Assembly: GCA_903904545.1 (NCBI GenBank) | Contig: CAIVDB010000023.1 | Span: 1-26,103, forward strand | Direction: 5' to 3' | Length of the DNA: 26,103 bases | Source of the DNA: an uncultured bacterium | GTDB lineage: Bacteria; Patescibacteria; JAEDAM01; Absconditabacterales; Absconditicoccaceae | Shown here: piece after piece, positions 1-8,447 of the stretch | How positions within the stretch are numbered: position 1 is the stretch's first letter | How the letters are laid out: every line of letters starts with the position of its first letter | Notes under the pieces: model-generated | The model's database searches: none | What the model saw: the letters and a program-made list of their open reading frames with translations, nothing else | Told to the model about the DNA's origin: nothing | Made by a program: the position numbers and the translations under genes

Positions 1-357
1 GTAAAAGAATTCTCTGAAGTAGAACTCTTCTTCTACATTGATGGTATAGGTGGAATTATGTGGAGAGAAGCTCACGACTATGCTGACGGTAGGTTTGAAA
101 TATCAGAAGAAGGATTCAAAGAAAATCAGGAATACTACCAGGCAATGCAATCAGAAAATAGAAAAAGACTGCCAGACTTTGGAATCAATCCAGAAACAGT
201 AAACGACCATACAAACGGCGATTACTGGAAATGGTATAACCATTGGAAAAGCTGGATGAATGCATTCAGTAATGATGGCTGGAGGACTTTCAATTCTAAA
301 CACACAAAAAAGGAAGCGATTGATGATTTGCTTCCAAAAAAACGATGGAACGAATAG
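1..357 (+). CDS. C-terminal part of unrecognised protein (5' partial)
   Basis: An open frame enters from the left edge and ends at TAG 355-357, giving 118 residues of a protein whose start lies outside the window. I do not recognise it. The segment is hydrophilic, rich in aromatic residues (several Trp and Tyr in the YWKWYNHWKSW stretch around residues 78-88) and ends in a basic tail (PKKRWNE). No membrane segment or catalytic motif is visible. It contains no UGA codon in this part. A strong hairpin terminator begins 28 bases downstream, so it is probably the last gene of its transcript. An internal ATG at 58 exists, but the frame is open to the window edge and the preceding residues look like normal protein, so I treat the gene as continuing to the left. 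Confidence 0.7.
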   Translation, partial: VKEFSEVELFFYIDGIGGIMWREAHDYADGRFEISEEGFKENQEYYQAMQSENRKRLPDFGINPETVNDHTNGDYWKWYNHWKSWMNAFSNDGWRTFNSKHTKKEAIDDLLPKKRWNE

Positions 358-384
358 TTCTATCTAAACGTATTTCTATCTACT

Positions 385-430
385 AAACTTTGCTATGATC
401 ATATTGATCCACCAGCAAAGTTTTTTCTTT
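385..430 (+). terminator. Rho-independent terminator
   Basis: Perfect 10-bp inverted repeat: AAACTTTGCT at 385-394 and AGCAAAGTTT at 414-423, with a 19-base loop, followed by a T-rich tract (TTTCTTT). It sits just after the TAG of the first gene and before a promoter-like sequence, so it separates two transcripts. Confidence 0.8.
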
Positions 431-445
431 ATAAAAATTTTTCCA

Positions 446-473
446 TTGTTTTTTGGCCTCAAAATAGTATAAG
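446..473 (+). promoter_or_regulatory. Probable sigma-70-type promoter
   Basis: A TTGTTT hexamer at 446-451 and TATAAG at 468-473 are separated by 16 bases. They lie between the terminator and the ATG at 522, leaving a leader of about 40 bases. Assigned by consensus only. Confidence 0.45.
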
Positions 474-521
474 CGATACATCATGTCTAGAGAAGGTATT
501 TAGCCCTAATCATCTGCTACA

Positions 522-1823
522 ATGCAAAGATTTTTAAAATGATTTCTCATCTTCATCGTAGGATATCACATTATCGTTACATGTATCGGATATGGAGTAT
601 TTGGAGGAAAATATCCACAGATATGGCCAATACTCAGAGACAGTATTCGACTAGGATATATAGTCTACATAGGAATACTATGAAGAGTTCATCTCAGAAC
701 ATATTTCACAAAATGGAAACAACTATGGATACGGACAGGAATACTCTTTATATTTGCACTAAGTATATCTTATCTCAAAGAGAAGAGTCTGTATGATATG
801 TTTGTAGGTATCAAATATGGACTTCTGTACTTACCAATTTTTCTTTCGGCTACTTTTATGGGACATCTTCGAGCACAAAGAGAAAAAAATGATAGAACAG
901 CATCAAAAATAGACAACTTCTTTACACGAATCAAATATTTTTTGGTCACGATTCTCATAGGAGGATTTATCCGACAAATAGCAAAAGTTATTTGGCCTGA
1001 TCTCTTTCTTCATATTGGCTACGGACCATTAGATGATTTTAAATTTGGTGAAAAGCCGCCTATCTACTATCTTACAGGATACGAAGGAACACAAAGACGA
1101 CAAGGCATCTTTTCATGACCAAACAATTATGGCTACTTCCTTATAGCAATGCTTCCCCTCATTACCGTATTTTTCCAAACCAAACGAGAGAAACTCCGTA
1201 CGTCTCGAACAACGAAACCCGTCATGCGAAACAGTATATTTATTGTACTTCGATTAGTAGCGATCGGATTATCACTCTCTAGAACAGCACGAATAGGAGG
1301 ATGTGTCATACTTGCACTCTACAACTTCCAATGGATCAAACACAACAAAAAAATAGCCATATGAATAAGCATTTTAGCATTAGCAGGGATCATTTGATTA
1401 AGTGAACTCAAAGGGACATCGACACTTGCTCACATACAAGCGAAATTTGGAAGCATCAAATACGTGATACAAAAGCCAAACGGATACGGATTAGGAACAT
1501 CCTGACCAGCAGTCCATTACAACGGAACTATTCTACCAGAAAACTATTATATTCAACTCATGCTAGACATCTGAACGCTAGGATTTCTTCTCCGAGCAAT
1601 GTGTCTACGGCAATGGCAACGCATAAACAAGAGTATACAAAAGCGAACAAACGACAAAGAACGTATGATATATCAATTACGGCGATGATTATCTATGGCA
1701 CGAATAGCACTTCTTGTGATGGGACTTTTTCTCCATGTCTTTGAAGATAGTATGGTCAATTATATTTTCTTTATCCTCCGATGAATACTCAGTGGATATC
1801 TTTTGAATGGAATAAAAAAATAG
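522..1823 (+). CDS. O-antigen ligase / Wzy-like polytopic membrane protein
   Basis: Reads as 433 residues when UGA is glycine (nine in-frame UGA); under the standard code it falls apart into short pieces. It is very hydrophobic, with about ten membrane segments beginning at residue 8. Two features point to the O-antigen ligase/polymerase (Wzy_C) superfamily: the SLSRTARIGG motif, like the SRxA/G-type motif of these enzymes, and the later non-cytoplasmic stretch with GYGLGTSGPAVHYNG followed by ENYYIQLMLDIGTLGF, the family's usual region before the last helices. Such proteins join or polymerise polysaccharide on the outer face of the cytoplasmic membrane. No other glycan genes lie next to it here, so the substrate is unknown. 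The start is the first ATG after a promoter-like sequence; no clear Shine-Dalgarno site is seen. Family call fairly sure, exact function not. Confidence 0.75.
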
Positions 1824-1934
1824 CCAAACACACAGTTCAACTACTTTCTACAATCTTGTACGATTTTGTTCTACTTTGTACAATTTTTTACAACAATTCT
1901 TTTTATCTAAGATCCAAGGTCTAAGCTCTCCCAT

Positions 1935-2282
1935 CTACTTATCGTATTCTACTTCTAGTGCAATCTTCTCCGGTATCAACGCTTTAGGAACAATAATCTG
2001 AAGAGTATTATCTGGAGTTAGTTTACTATGAATTTTGTCAAAATAGACTTGAGGAGGAAGATCAATAATCTGTTGGATAGCTCACCAATAACAATCCTCT
2101 TTCAATGGGATAAGATTATCTTTAACTTTTGGCTTAACTCTTTCTCATGTAATGACAAGCCTATAATCTTTGATTTCCAAAGCGATACTTTCCTTTTTTA
2201 CTCATCACAAAGGAAGAAAGATTACTAACTCCTGAGGGGATTCATAGATATCATAAGGAATATGGGGAATTTGTTCGTTCAT
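1935..2282 (-). CDS. Hsp20/alpha-crystallin-like small heat shock protein
   Basis: 115 residues with four in-frame UGA-Gly codons. The beta-sandwich pattern of the alpha-crystallin domain is visible: YESPQELVIFLPLGGVKKESI (start of domain), ALEIKDYRLVITGERV (the 'l.V.g.r' strand), then QQIIDLPPQVYFDKIHSKLTPDNTLQIIVPK, matching the family's 'f.LP..vd.d.i.A.l.nGvL.i.lPK' pattern. Proteins of this family are ATP-independent holdases in the cytoplasm. The N-terminal arm is nearly absent and the C-terminal extension is very short (EVEYDK), so it is smaller than typical bacterial Hsp20. It is the last gene of a minus-strand run after lepB and a PH-like membrane protein, with 18 bases from the preceding stop. 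Confidence 0.75.
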
Positions 2283-2300
2283 CACAAAAGAAATAAGGTA

Positions 2301-2873
2301 TTAAAAGGCATATTCCGATCCTTCTGGATCAAGTCCGATAATTTGCATAATTTGTTGTTTTCTCTTCTCTGGTTTAGGTACCCAACGAAGTGTAATTTCT
2401 CAATAGGTAATATCTCATTCAGAAAGGACAACAATATCTCAATTATTGAAGATACTATACAAAAGGCCATTCTTTTTGACAGAAATTGTCTTTATACTTC
2501 TAGAACTAATTGTTACCACTTTCCTTTTGAGGATTCATCATTGATCATAAAGCATCAATGCTTCAGGAATCACAATAATAAAATCCTGTTCATAATCTAT
2601 ATATCTAGCAAGGATAGGGAAAAACAAAACAATATCCAAAGCCAAAGTAAAAGCAGCTACATAGATAAAATAATCTCATTCAAACCAGGAATAAAAGAAC
2701 CATAACCACAGTCAAGAAAAGATAAGAATGCCCAAAGCAGGAAAAAAGACTCTCCACCAAAGGTACAGAATACTCCTTCCAAAACAAAGAACACGCTCAG
2801 GGCCATATTCTTTTTGGTATTCTGCAAATTTTTCTCTTCTAAGACTTGTATCAAAATTTGAGAAGATCCTCAT
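2301..2873 (-). CDS. Membrane protein with PH-like (bPH_2) domain
   Basis: 190 residues, seven in-frame UGA-Gly codons. Residues 1-45 are charged and soluble. Two hydrophobic segments follow (about 48-68, rich in Trp/Phe, and about 75-98). After these comes a C-terminal beta-rich part with the order expected of the bacterial PH domain found in YdbS/YdbT-type proteins: QDFIIVIPEALMLYDQGG, KRKVVTISSRSIKTISVKKNG, YSIFNNGDIVVLSEGD, then ITLRWVPKP. The window has a second protein of similar plan at 8442-9077. It starts 18 bases after the lepB stop and ends 18 bases before hsp20, so the three are likely cotranscribed. Function unknown; the domain assignment is by pattern and moderate. Confidence 0.6.
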
Positions 2874-2890
2874 GAGCAGAAAAGAAAAAA

Positions 2891-3478
2891 CTAAAAGGCC
2901 CCAAATTGAGGATAAAATCTAACGTATACTTTTCCTATGATATTATTAAACGGAACATCATAGCGAGATCATGGATAACAATCCAACCCAAAACAACAAC
3001 GAGAATCAGTAGAAAATCATCTATTATCTCCCATCACAAAATACCCTCATGTACCAACAATGAAAGTATCTTCACCACATCTTGGTTCTGTCTTTACAGA
3101 AGAATCGAGATATCCCGTTTCGTTCAGTGTCACACAATGTTCTGGCGTTCATCCATCACAAATAAGCACTGCGTTATCTATCAATTTAACCGTTTCTCCA
3201 GGCAAACCAATAACTCTTTTGATATAAGGGATGGTTTTCCCTGGAGGAACAAAGACTATTATATCACCTCTTTTGAGGTTACCAAATCTAGGAGTTATTT
3301 TATCCACAACAATGAAATCATTCTCTGAAAATGTAGGGGCCATACTTGCTCACACAACAGTATATGGATTAGCAACAAAGAATCTGATAAAGAGGACTAT
3401 TCATCCTACAAACACCAAAAACGAGAACATATCAAACAGATCGAACAAAAAATTACCAAATCTTCTTCTAAATATCAT
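2891..3478 (-). CDS. lepB: Signal peptidase I
   Basis: 195 residues with six UGA-Gly codons. It cleaves signal peptides from exported proteins at the outer face of the cytoplasmic membrane. An N-terminal membrane anchor (about residues 8-34) is followed by the family boxes: VGASMAPTF with the nucleophile Ser (about residue 45, the Gly written as UGA), YIKRVIGLPGE with the general-base Lys, and YFVMGDNRGFSTDSR (box E). The region between the Lys box and box E has extra cysteines (C-D-G-G and PRCGED), unlike most LepB. The length is typical of short Gram-positive-type enzymes. ATG at 3476-3478 is chosen because it precedes the anchor helix; the weak site TAGAGATA lies just before it. First gene of the lepB, PH-like, hsp20 run. 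Confidence 0.92.
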
Positions 3479-3602
3479 TATCTCTACAAACTAAACAAAT
3501 AAAGTCCAAAGGAAAATGAGGGATAAAAAAAATATACAAATAATCATATCCCTCAAACATAAAACAACATATTCTATCCAACAGCAAACAAATAAACGTT
3601 TG

Positions 3603-4010
3603 TTAGAAAGGAACATCATCATCTTCTGGAGCATCCAAATGTGGAGCATCTAACAAATGATCGTCATCTCCTTCCTGTCATTTAGGATCCAAGAAGATAA
3701 AATTATCCACAATAATCTCTGTAGAAAATTTATCGTTTCCTTCACTATCCTGTCGTTTTCTTGTTCTCAATCTTCCTTCTATATAAATCCTTTTCCCTTT
3801 ATTGAGATACTTAGACAATACCTCAGCTCACTTGCCATAAGCAACACATCTGTGATATTCAGCATCTTCTAAAACGTTCCCATCTTTGTTTTTGAACTTT
3901 CTATTGGTAGCCACAGTAAAATTTACTACAGGTGTTCCACTACTTTCAATAGTCTTGACCTGTAAATTGTTTGTTGCTCTTCCAATAATCATTACTTTAT
4001 TCAAATCCAT
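3603..4010 (-). CDS. ssb: Single-stranded DNA-binding protein
   Basis: 135 residues, two UGA-Gly codons. The N-terminal OB fold is clear: MDLNKVMIIGRATNNLQVK, then PVVNFTVATNRKFKNKDGN, EYHRCVAYGKGAE (usually W.kxAE) and GKRIYIEGRLRTRKRQD, then TEIIVDNFIFLDPK. The C-terminus is a short acidic tail ending DDDVPF, matching the conserved acidic tip (D-D-x-P-F) that recruits partner proteins. The linker between OB fold and tip is short and contains a DAPHLDAPEDD near-repeat. It coats single-stranded DNA during replication and repair. Its stop is 125 bases upstream of lepB on the same strand; that gap holds only a loose GAGGGAT/ATCCCTC inverted repeat. Confidence 0.93.
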
Positions 4011-4118
4011 TTGTACTGAAGATTATCGTATAAAAGACTGATGAAGAATATATCATCTCCTGATATGTACCTAATTTAGTATAAAAATCAATTGATTATT
4101 GTATATTTCGAAGAAAAT

Positions 4119-4140
4119 AAAAAAACCTGAATTTCTTCAG
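4119..4140 (-). terminator. Rho-independent terminator (duplicate copy)
   Basis: On the minus strand CTGAA-GAAA-TTCAG (4127-4140) is followed by a run of T (complement of 4119-4125). It lies just after the palindrome-split tRNA-Leu 3' fragment. It resembles the terminator that follows the intact tRNA-Leu, so tRNA end plus terminator appear to have been duplicated together. Confidence 0.65.
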
Positions 4141-4151
4141 ATTGTTTTACT

Positions 4152-4204
4152 TACCCAGAGGGGGACTCTTGCCCCGCAGTACTGCGGGGTGCAACCCTCC
4201 ACAT
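4152..4204 (-). pseudogene. tRNA-Leu 3'-end fragment split by a GC palindrome
   Basis: The last approximately 30 bases of the adjacent tRNA-Leu are repeated here (T-arm 3' strand, acceptor strand ending TCTGGGTA), but the T-loop is broken after GGTT by about 21 bases that contain the palindrome CCCCGCAGTACTGCGGGG. The first two thirds of the tRNA are missing, so it cannot be a working tRNA. It lies about 60 bases downstream of the intact tRNA on the same strand, and has its own terminator after it. Confidence 0.7.
4172..4189. repeat. 18-bp palindrome CCCCGCAGTACTGCGGGG, copy 1
   Basis: Perfect 18-bp self-complementary sequence, GC-rich in an AT-rich background. In this copy the arms extend outwards to TTG...CAA with a small bulge. 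It is inserted in the T-loop of the tRNA-Leu fragment. Two identical copies lie at 16899-16916 and 16984-17001. Confidence 0.9.
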
Positions 4205-4221
4205 GATTAATTTTTAAAAAC

Positions 4222-4246
4222 AAAAAAATCTGAATAAAAATTCAGA
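4222..4246 (-). terminator. Terminator of tRNA-Leu
   Basis: On the minus strand TCTGAAT and ATTCAGA (stem 4229-4235 with 4240-4246, AAAA/TTTT loop) are followed by seven T (complement of 4222-4228). It lies 16 bases past the 3' end of tRNA-Leu. Confidence 0.75.
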
Positions 4247-4261
4247 CCATTTTTTATAATC

Positions 4262-4345
4262 TACCCAGAGGGGGACTTGAACCCCCACGTCCTTACAGAC
4301 ACCAGATTTTGAGTCTAGCATGTCTACCAATTCCATCATCTGGGC
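4262..4345 (-). tRNA. tRNA-Leu (anticodon CAA)
   Basis: An 84-base class II tRNA. The acceptor stem GCCCAGA pairs with TCTGGGT, with discriminator A. The anticodon stem CTAGA/TCTGG encloses the loop CTCAAAA, giving anticodon CAA, which reads UUG. A long variable arm follows (about TGTCTGTAAGGACG), as expected of tRNA-Leu, and then the T-arm GGGGG-TTCAAGT-CCCCC. CCA is not encoded. It stands alone on the minus strand between ssb and murC. Confidence 0.93.
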
Positions 4346-4507
4346 ATAATAAATTCATATCAAAATAACAAAAAAGCGTCTAGCGACGAAGATAAATATA
4401 CGTAAATAGAAACAAAAATCAATGAAATTTTCTTATTCTCCTTTTATTCTTGTTTTTTTCATTGTCTTCAGTACCATACAAGCACATTTATTATTTCAAA
4501 CCATTCG

Positions 4508-5941
4508 ATGGGAAATATAGTTTTAGTAGGAGCTGGTGGGACAGGAATGTCTGGAGTTGCGGGGATACTCCATGATTTGTGATATACGAACATCGTTGCA
4601 ATTGATGCCTGCGAAAGTGAATTGACCAATACCCTCAAAGCAAAAGGGATCAAAACAATTATCGGTCATGGGAAATATGAAATACACAAAGATGATACCA
4701 TTATCTATTCTGCTGCCGTGGCAGAAAGTCCTGAAGTCCAAGCGGCTCGAGCATTACGAAAAACCAACCGTCATATGATCATCTGCAATTATTTTGAATT
4801 CTTATGAGAGATATCTAAATATTTTATTTCTGTCGGGATAGCAGGAACAAACGGCAAAAGTTCTACCACTGCCCTAGCAATTTCGACTGCGAAAAAAGTT
4901 CTGCCAAGTTTCTGATTAGGAATCCTCTGAGCACTCGTACCAGATTTGGAGAATAATAGCTATGCCATCAACCATAAAAAACAGAAACAGATCAAAGCAA
5001 TCTTCGATTATATTCTTCATACGAAAAGATCTCACGAACTCCAACATCAAGCGTTTAAATATATCAAGACACTCTATTTTTTCGTGGAAGCCTGCGAATA
5101 CAAGAGGCATTTCTTGCACCTCGATCTGGACTACGCGCTAATAACAAGTTTAGAACTCGACCATACGGATTATTACAAGGATATGAATGATTATAAGAAG
5201 GCGTTCCAACAGCTTCTTGCAAACGTCAAACAAGGAATACGACATCCCAAAGGATTGAAAATCAAAAGTCTCTGCAAAACATCTAGAGCCAAAATACTGG
5301 AAGTTACACCTAAAGCAATTCCCTTCAAACACATTCGATGACAACACAATAATATCAATGGTTCTCTAACCTCAGCTCTTCTAGAGGAACTCCTTCATAC
5401 TTCAAAAAAAAACTCCAACATTCAAAATTCAAAATTAAAAATTCAAAATTCTCTTTCTGCATTCAAAGGATTATGGAGAAGAATGGAGCTTTTGGGAGAG
5501 AATAAAAACTGAACAAAGATTTTTTCTGACTACGGTCACATGGCATCGTCTCTCACGCTCGGCTACGAGACTTTGAAAGAGAAATTTCCTAAGCAAAAAT
5601 TAATATGCATCTTCCAGCCTCATCAGATAAATAGAATCGTCACGTGACGAAATGACTTTATCCAAAGCACAAAAGGATACGACGAAGTCATCATTTACGA
5701 TATCTATGCAGCCAGAGAAAACCTCTCCGAACTCGTCAAAAAAGTCCCTGCACTCAAAGGAATCTCAACACTCAAAGAACTTGGAAACAAATTTGCTCAA
5801 GCATGTAAAGGGACATACATCGACAACTTCGACATCATAACAAAAAGGATTAATGAAGCATGAAAAGAAGAAATTGTCGTCATTTATTCTGCAGGCGATA
5901 TAGATTTTCTATTGAGAAAAAATCCTAAAATCTTTAAATAG
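4508..5941 (+). CDS. murC: UDP-N-acetylmuramate--L-alanine ligase
   Basis: 477 residues with eight UGA-Gly codons. It adds L-alanine to UDP-MurNAc in the cytoplasm, the first step of the peptidoglycan stem peptide. The N-terminal Rossmann part starts NIVLVGAGGTGMSGVAGIL. The ATP-binding P-loop is GIAGTNGKSSTT (about residue 115). The central Mur ligase domain has SLELDHTDYYKD, the counterpart of the usual 'EaDHxDxY'. The C-terminal domain has WRRMELLGE, FSDYGHMASS (usually DYaHHP) and ICIFQPHQINR. Odd points: the HH of the DYAHHP motif is replaced; a 7-bp-phased AT repeat lies inside the gene (5413-5454), coding for a low-complexity Asn/Lys/Gln/Ser loop; and the central domain is Lys-rich. 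ATG 4508 is the first start in frame, with no clear ribosome site. MurC is preferred over Mpl because of the overall motif spacing. Confidence 0.85.
5413..5454 (+). repeat. Heptamer-phased repeat inside murC
   Basis: Degenerate 7-bp units in phase: CTCCAAC, ATTCAAA, ATTCAAA, ATTAAAA, ATTCAAA, ATTCTCT. It is coding (Asn/Ile/Gln/Ser/Lys-rich loop between the central and C-terminal MurC domains) and keeps the reading frame open. Confidence 0.75.
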
Positions 5942-5964
5942 ACCTTAGAATAATTCCCAAGAAT

Positions 5965-5999
5965 TAAATTCGTAATTCGCAATCCGTAATTCGTAATTT
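5965..5999 (+). repeat. Heptamer-phased repeat (GTAATTC type)
   Basis: Five 7-bp units in phase: TAAATTC, GTAATTC, GCAATCC, GTAATTC, GTAATTT. It fills the 63-base gap between the convergent stops of murC (5941) and the PEBP gene (6005). The same motif family recurs at 13101-13156 and 14474-14522. Confidence 0.85.
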
Positions 6000-6004
6000 T
6001 TTAA

Positions 6005-6448
6005 TTATTTTCCCTTTTGATACATTCCCAAAATTCCTGCTTCTGCTAAAACATTTCACTGCAGTGCAGTCAGAAATCCTTGTTTAGAAAACCCTGTAGA
6101 TAAGTCTAATTTTTCCGATAATGCATAGACGGTAAAGAAATATCTATGGATTCATTGAGGCGGACATGGAGCTCATCGACCCAATTCTCACCAAGAGTTA
6201 CTTCCAATTACCGCCTCCGAAAATGAAGCGAGACTAATATCCATACGATTGCCCGTAATAGGAATATTGGCTACAAGCAAATGATCCCAAGTCCCTCAAG
6301 GAGCATCAGGATCCTCTACGATCAAGGCAAGTCATTGTGCAATGAGGGGAACATCGTCCAAATGAAGTTCAGGAAATTTTTCCATACCCTCACAGGTATA
6401 TACTTTAGGTAAAAATCAATTATTTTCCCAATCACTCTGTATATGCAT
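6005..6448 (-). CDS. YbhB/YbcL family PEBP (Raf kinase inhibitor-like) protein
   Basis: 147 residues, seven UGA-Gly codons. The family pattern is complete: QSDWENNGFLPKVYTCEG at the N-terminus, then PLIAQGLALIVEDPDAPGGTWDHLLVANIP (consensus 'la li..DpDAP.g.f.HW...niP'), [33 protein letters not shown] (consensus 'n.fg..gY.GPcPP.G..HrY.f.lyAL'), and a C-terminal helix ending MYQKGK. The bacterial family binds small anionic ligands and its role is unclear. The substitution GRGAP for G-Y-x-GP is slightly unusual. Start ATG 6446-6448; divergent from the phosphoesterase at 6712. Confidence 0.85.
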
Positions 6449-6538
6449 GTTTCTGTACTTAGAGACTAAAACCTGCAAACAAAAATTAATAATAAGAGAA
6501 TATTATCCATATATGACGATAAGTCAATAGCAAAATAA

Positions 6539-6614
6539 GACGCCGAAACTTTTGAAAAAAGTTTAACGTCGCTTTTGTCCAGCCCTGCTGAATAGGAATA
6601 TTTTAAATTCCTAT
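6539..6614. repeat. Two inverted repeats in a divergent intergenic region
   Basis: The 263-base gap between the PEBP start (6448) and the phosphoesterase start (6712) holds no supported gene but has two hairpins. One is an interrupted inverted repeat GACG-cc-GAAACTTTT...AAAAGTTT-aa-CGTC (6539-6570). The other is ATAGGAAT at 6592-6599 paired with ATTCCTAT at 6607-6614, followed downstream by T-rich stretches. They could act as transcription attenuators, or be the remains of a mobile palindromic element. Confidence 0.5.
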
Positions 6615-6679
6615 GTGATAAAAATTTTTGCTTTTTTTTGTCCCCCGTTTCCATAAAATCACAAAAAGACTCCTTCACT

Positions 6680-6707
6680 CAACATTCAACATTTAGCATT
6701 TAACATT
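6680..6707 (+). repeat. Heptamer-phased repeat (CAACATT type)
   Basis: Four 7-bp units in phase: CAACATT, CAACATT, TAGCATT, TAACATT. It ends four bases before the ATG at 6712 and so occupies the place where a Shine-Dalgarno site would be. Confidence 0.75.
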
Positions 6708-6711
6708 ACAT

Positions 6712-7941
6712 ATGTTATTCATAGGCGATATTCATATTACAAGCCGCTTCCAAGAGAGCATTCTTGCTCATCTCAAAGCACATATTCAAGAGCACACGGA
6801 AGAAAAGAATATTATCTTCTGTGGAGACTATGTCTATCATTTTTCTTATGATAGAAATGCACTCCTCTCTTTGTATCAATTCTTTTTGGAATTGGTCTAT
6901 CAAGGGAAAAGCGTCTATATCCTAGCAGGAAACCATGATCGATTGGGAAATTCATTTGTCTTCGAAGAGGCAAAGAAGGCCTTTGACATCGTCAATAGTA
7001 TCACGCACGATCAAGGAAAAATATTTTTCGTCACTAAGCCCCTCTGGCAAACCATCGAAGGCAAAGAAATCTTTTTTCTCCCCTTCACCATCCATGCAAA
7101 CGATCTAGAGATCCAAGAGAAGAAAGAGATTCCTTTCAATATCCAAGGAACTGCAGATATTCTCAAAAATGCAAAGAATAAAAATGAAATATTCTCCTGA
7201 CAGCTCAATGAATATCTTCGATCCCAAATCCAAGGGAAGAAAGACATCCTCATCGTCCATCATTATTATATCAACAACACCGTATTCCCAGGGCAGAAAT
7301 CAAGGTTCTCATATAAAGACATTGCAATCCATGAGTCGATTTTCCTCCAAGAAGGAATTAAGCTCATTTCCGGACATTTGCATCAAGCATTTACGCATAA
7401 TAACTATCTCTGCCTCGGAAGTGTCCGATCTACTACTCCCCTCGAATCGAACCAAACAAAGTATCTTTTCTCCTATACACCAGCAACAGAGGATATCCAG
7501 GCCACAGAAGTTACCATTAATCCTTACTTCACTCTAGAGCAATGATCTGCAGCAATAAGCAAAGAAGATATACTAGACCACCAAGATCTTGTGCGTAAAC
7601 AAAGTAAAAAGAATATGGAGTCACCCAACCGAAATATCTCGTATAAAGACACAGAAACTGACCTCAAAAACGTTTCGCTTTCCATCAAAACGGACAGCAT
7701 CGACTATCAACGTATAGATGACTACATCGCCCCCGAGTTACGTCAAAGCATCAAAGATATTAAACTCAAAAAAGAGTCTGTCGAACTCGATCAGCTCCTT
7801 ATGGATTTCGAAATCTCTGCAAAAAATCTCTCCACAGGCTTCGCCGACCGGAAAGACATTTTAAAATCCTACTTACAACAAAAACACGGCAACGAGTACG
7901 AAAAATACGAGACTAAATTGAAGGAATTGAAATTATTATAA
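6712..7941 (+). CDS. SbcD-like calcineurin-type metallophosphoesterase
   Basis: 409 residues, two UGA-Gly codons. All metal-binding motifs of the calcineurin-like phosphoesterase fold are present in order: GDIH (residues 5-8), GDY (38-40), GNHD (73-76), HHYY (183-186) and GHLH (221-224). The layout and the N-terminal MLFIGDIH fit the SbcD/Mre11-type nuclease branch. After the catalytic domain (to about residue 250) there is a long hydrophilic, helical C-terminal part (about 290-409) rich in Lys, Asp and Ser, with no recognised motif. No sbcC partner is visible next door, so a role in DNA end processing is inference. The stop overlaps by six bases the stop of the convergent DUF523 gene. The ATG follows a heptamer repeat instead of a clear ribosome site. 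Confidence 0.8.
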
Positions 7942-8349
7942 ATCATTTTCTGTAATTACTGTAATCCCATTTTCTTTAAGCAGTTCAGTAAAAACTCAAT
8001 CTCCATCTATCAACGTGTGAGTAAAATTTCCATCATAAATTTTTCCAACACCACACGATGACGATCTAAATTTTAGAATTGCTTCATTACATGTATTATC
8101 TTGAGCTATTTTCAAAGCCTTTTTTGCTCATAGGACAAAAGAATCTGTAATATCTTTGCCAGAAACAGTCATTACTTTTTCACCGATTCTTTCAGCAATT
8201 TCTCTTGGTGTAGACAGTCATCAAAGCACTTCAGGACAAACTGGAATTGCCTCTCATTCTTCCACAAGCTGAATAATTTTTTGACAAGGTTTGGCTTTCC
8301 CATCAAATCTACAAGGGATCCCCGCAAGACAAGCGCTAACTATTTTCAT
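7936..8349 (-). CDS. DUF523 family protein
   Basis: 137 residues, five UGA-Gly codons. The match to DUF523 is almost complete: MKIVSACLAGIPCRFDGKAK, PVCPEVLGGLSTPREIAE (both glycines of LGG are UGA UGA), VSGKDITDSFVLGAKKAL, EAILKFRSSSCGVGKIYDGNF, and a final GVFTELLKENGITVITEND. Invariant cysteines (C7, C13, the C of VCPE and SSCG) suggest metal or cluster binding, but no activity has been established for the family as far as I know. It is convergent with the phosphoesterase and shares its last six bases. It probably belongs to the minus-strand run ndk, rpmE, PH-like protein, DUF523, with a 92-base gap upstream. Confidence 0.88.
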
Positions 8350-8419
8350 CGTACTCCACAAGAAATTAAATTTTTCATCCTAAGGAAAATTTACAACACA
8401 AGATCTATAGTTCCTATTA

Positions 8420-8447
8420 CTTAGCACTTAGCGCTTAACACTTAAAA
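8420..8447 (-). repeat. Heptamer-phased repeat (CTTAGCA type) across a stop codon
   Basis: Four 7-bp units in phase on the plus strand: CTTAGCA, CTTAGCG, CTTAACA, CTTAAAA. The last unit contains the complement of the TAA stop (8442-8444) of the PH-like membrane protein gene, so the repeat reaches into the end of that gene. Confidence 0.7.

Noticed and set aside
522..1823. Gene decay (many pseudogenes) as the explanation for in-frame TGA
   Set aside because: Stops are only TGA, never TAA or TAG, and fall on conserved glycines in many families, including essential genes. Recoding explains this far better.
2262..3494. Several plus-strand open frames over 2262-3494
   Set aside because: They are shadows of the minus-strand lepB and PH-like genes; their products are Ser/Asn/Ile-rich with no family likeness.
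4422..4523. A 33-residue hydrophobic open frame overlapping the start of murC
   Set aside because: Signal-peptide-like in composition, but AT-rich DNA readily gives this, there is no ribosome site, and it overlaps murC in another frame.
6058..6070. ACTGCAGTGCAGT palindrome resembling the 18-bp element
   Set aside because: It is inside the PEBP coding sequence, has an odd centre and lacks the CCCCGC arms; likely chance.
6466..6678. A 70-residue minus-strand open frame in the gap before the phosphoesterase gene
   Set aside because: It runs across both hairpins, has no ribosome site, resembles no family, and its composition follows the inverted repeats. More likely non-coding.
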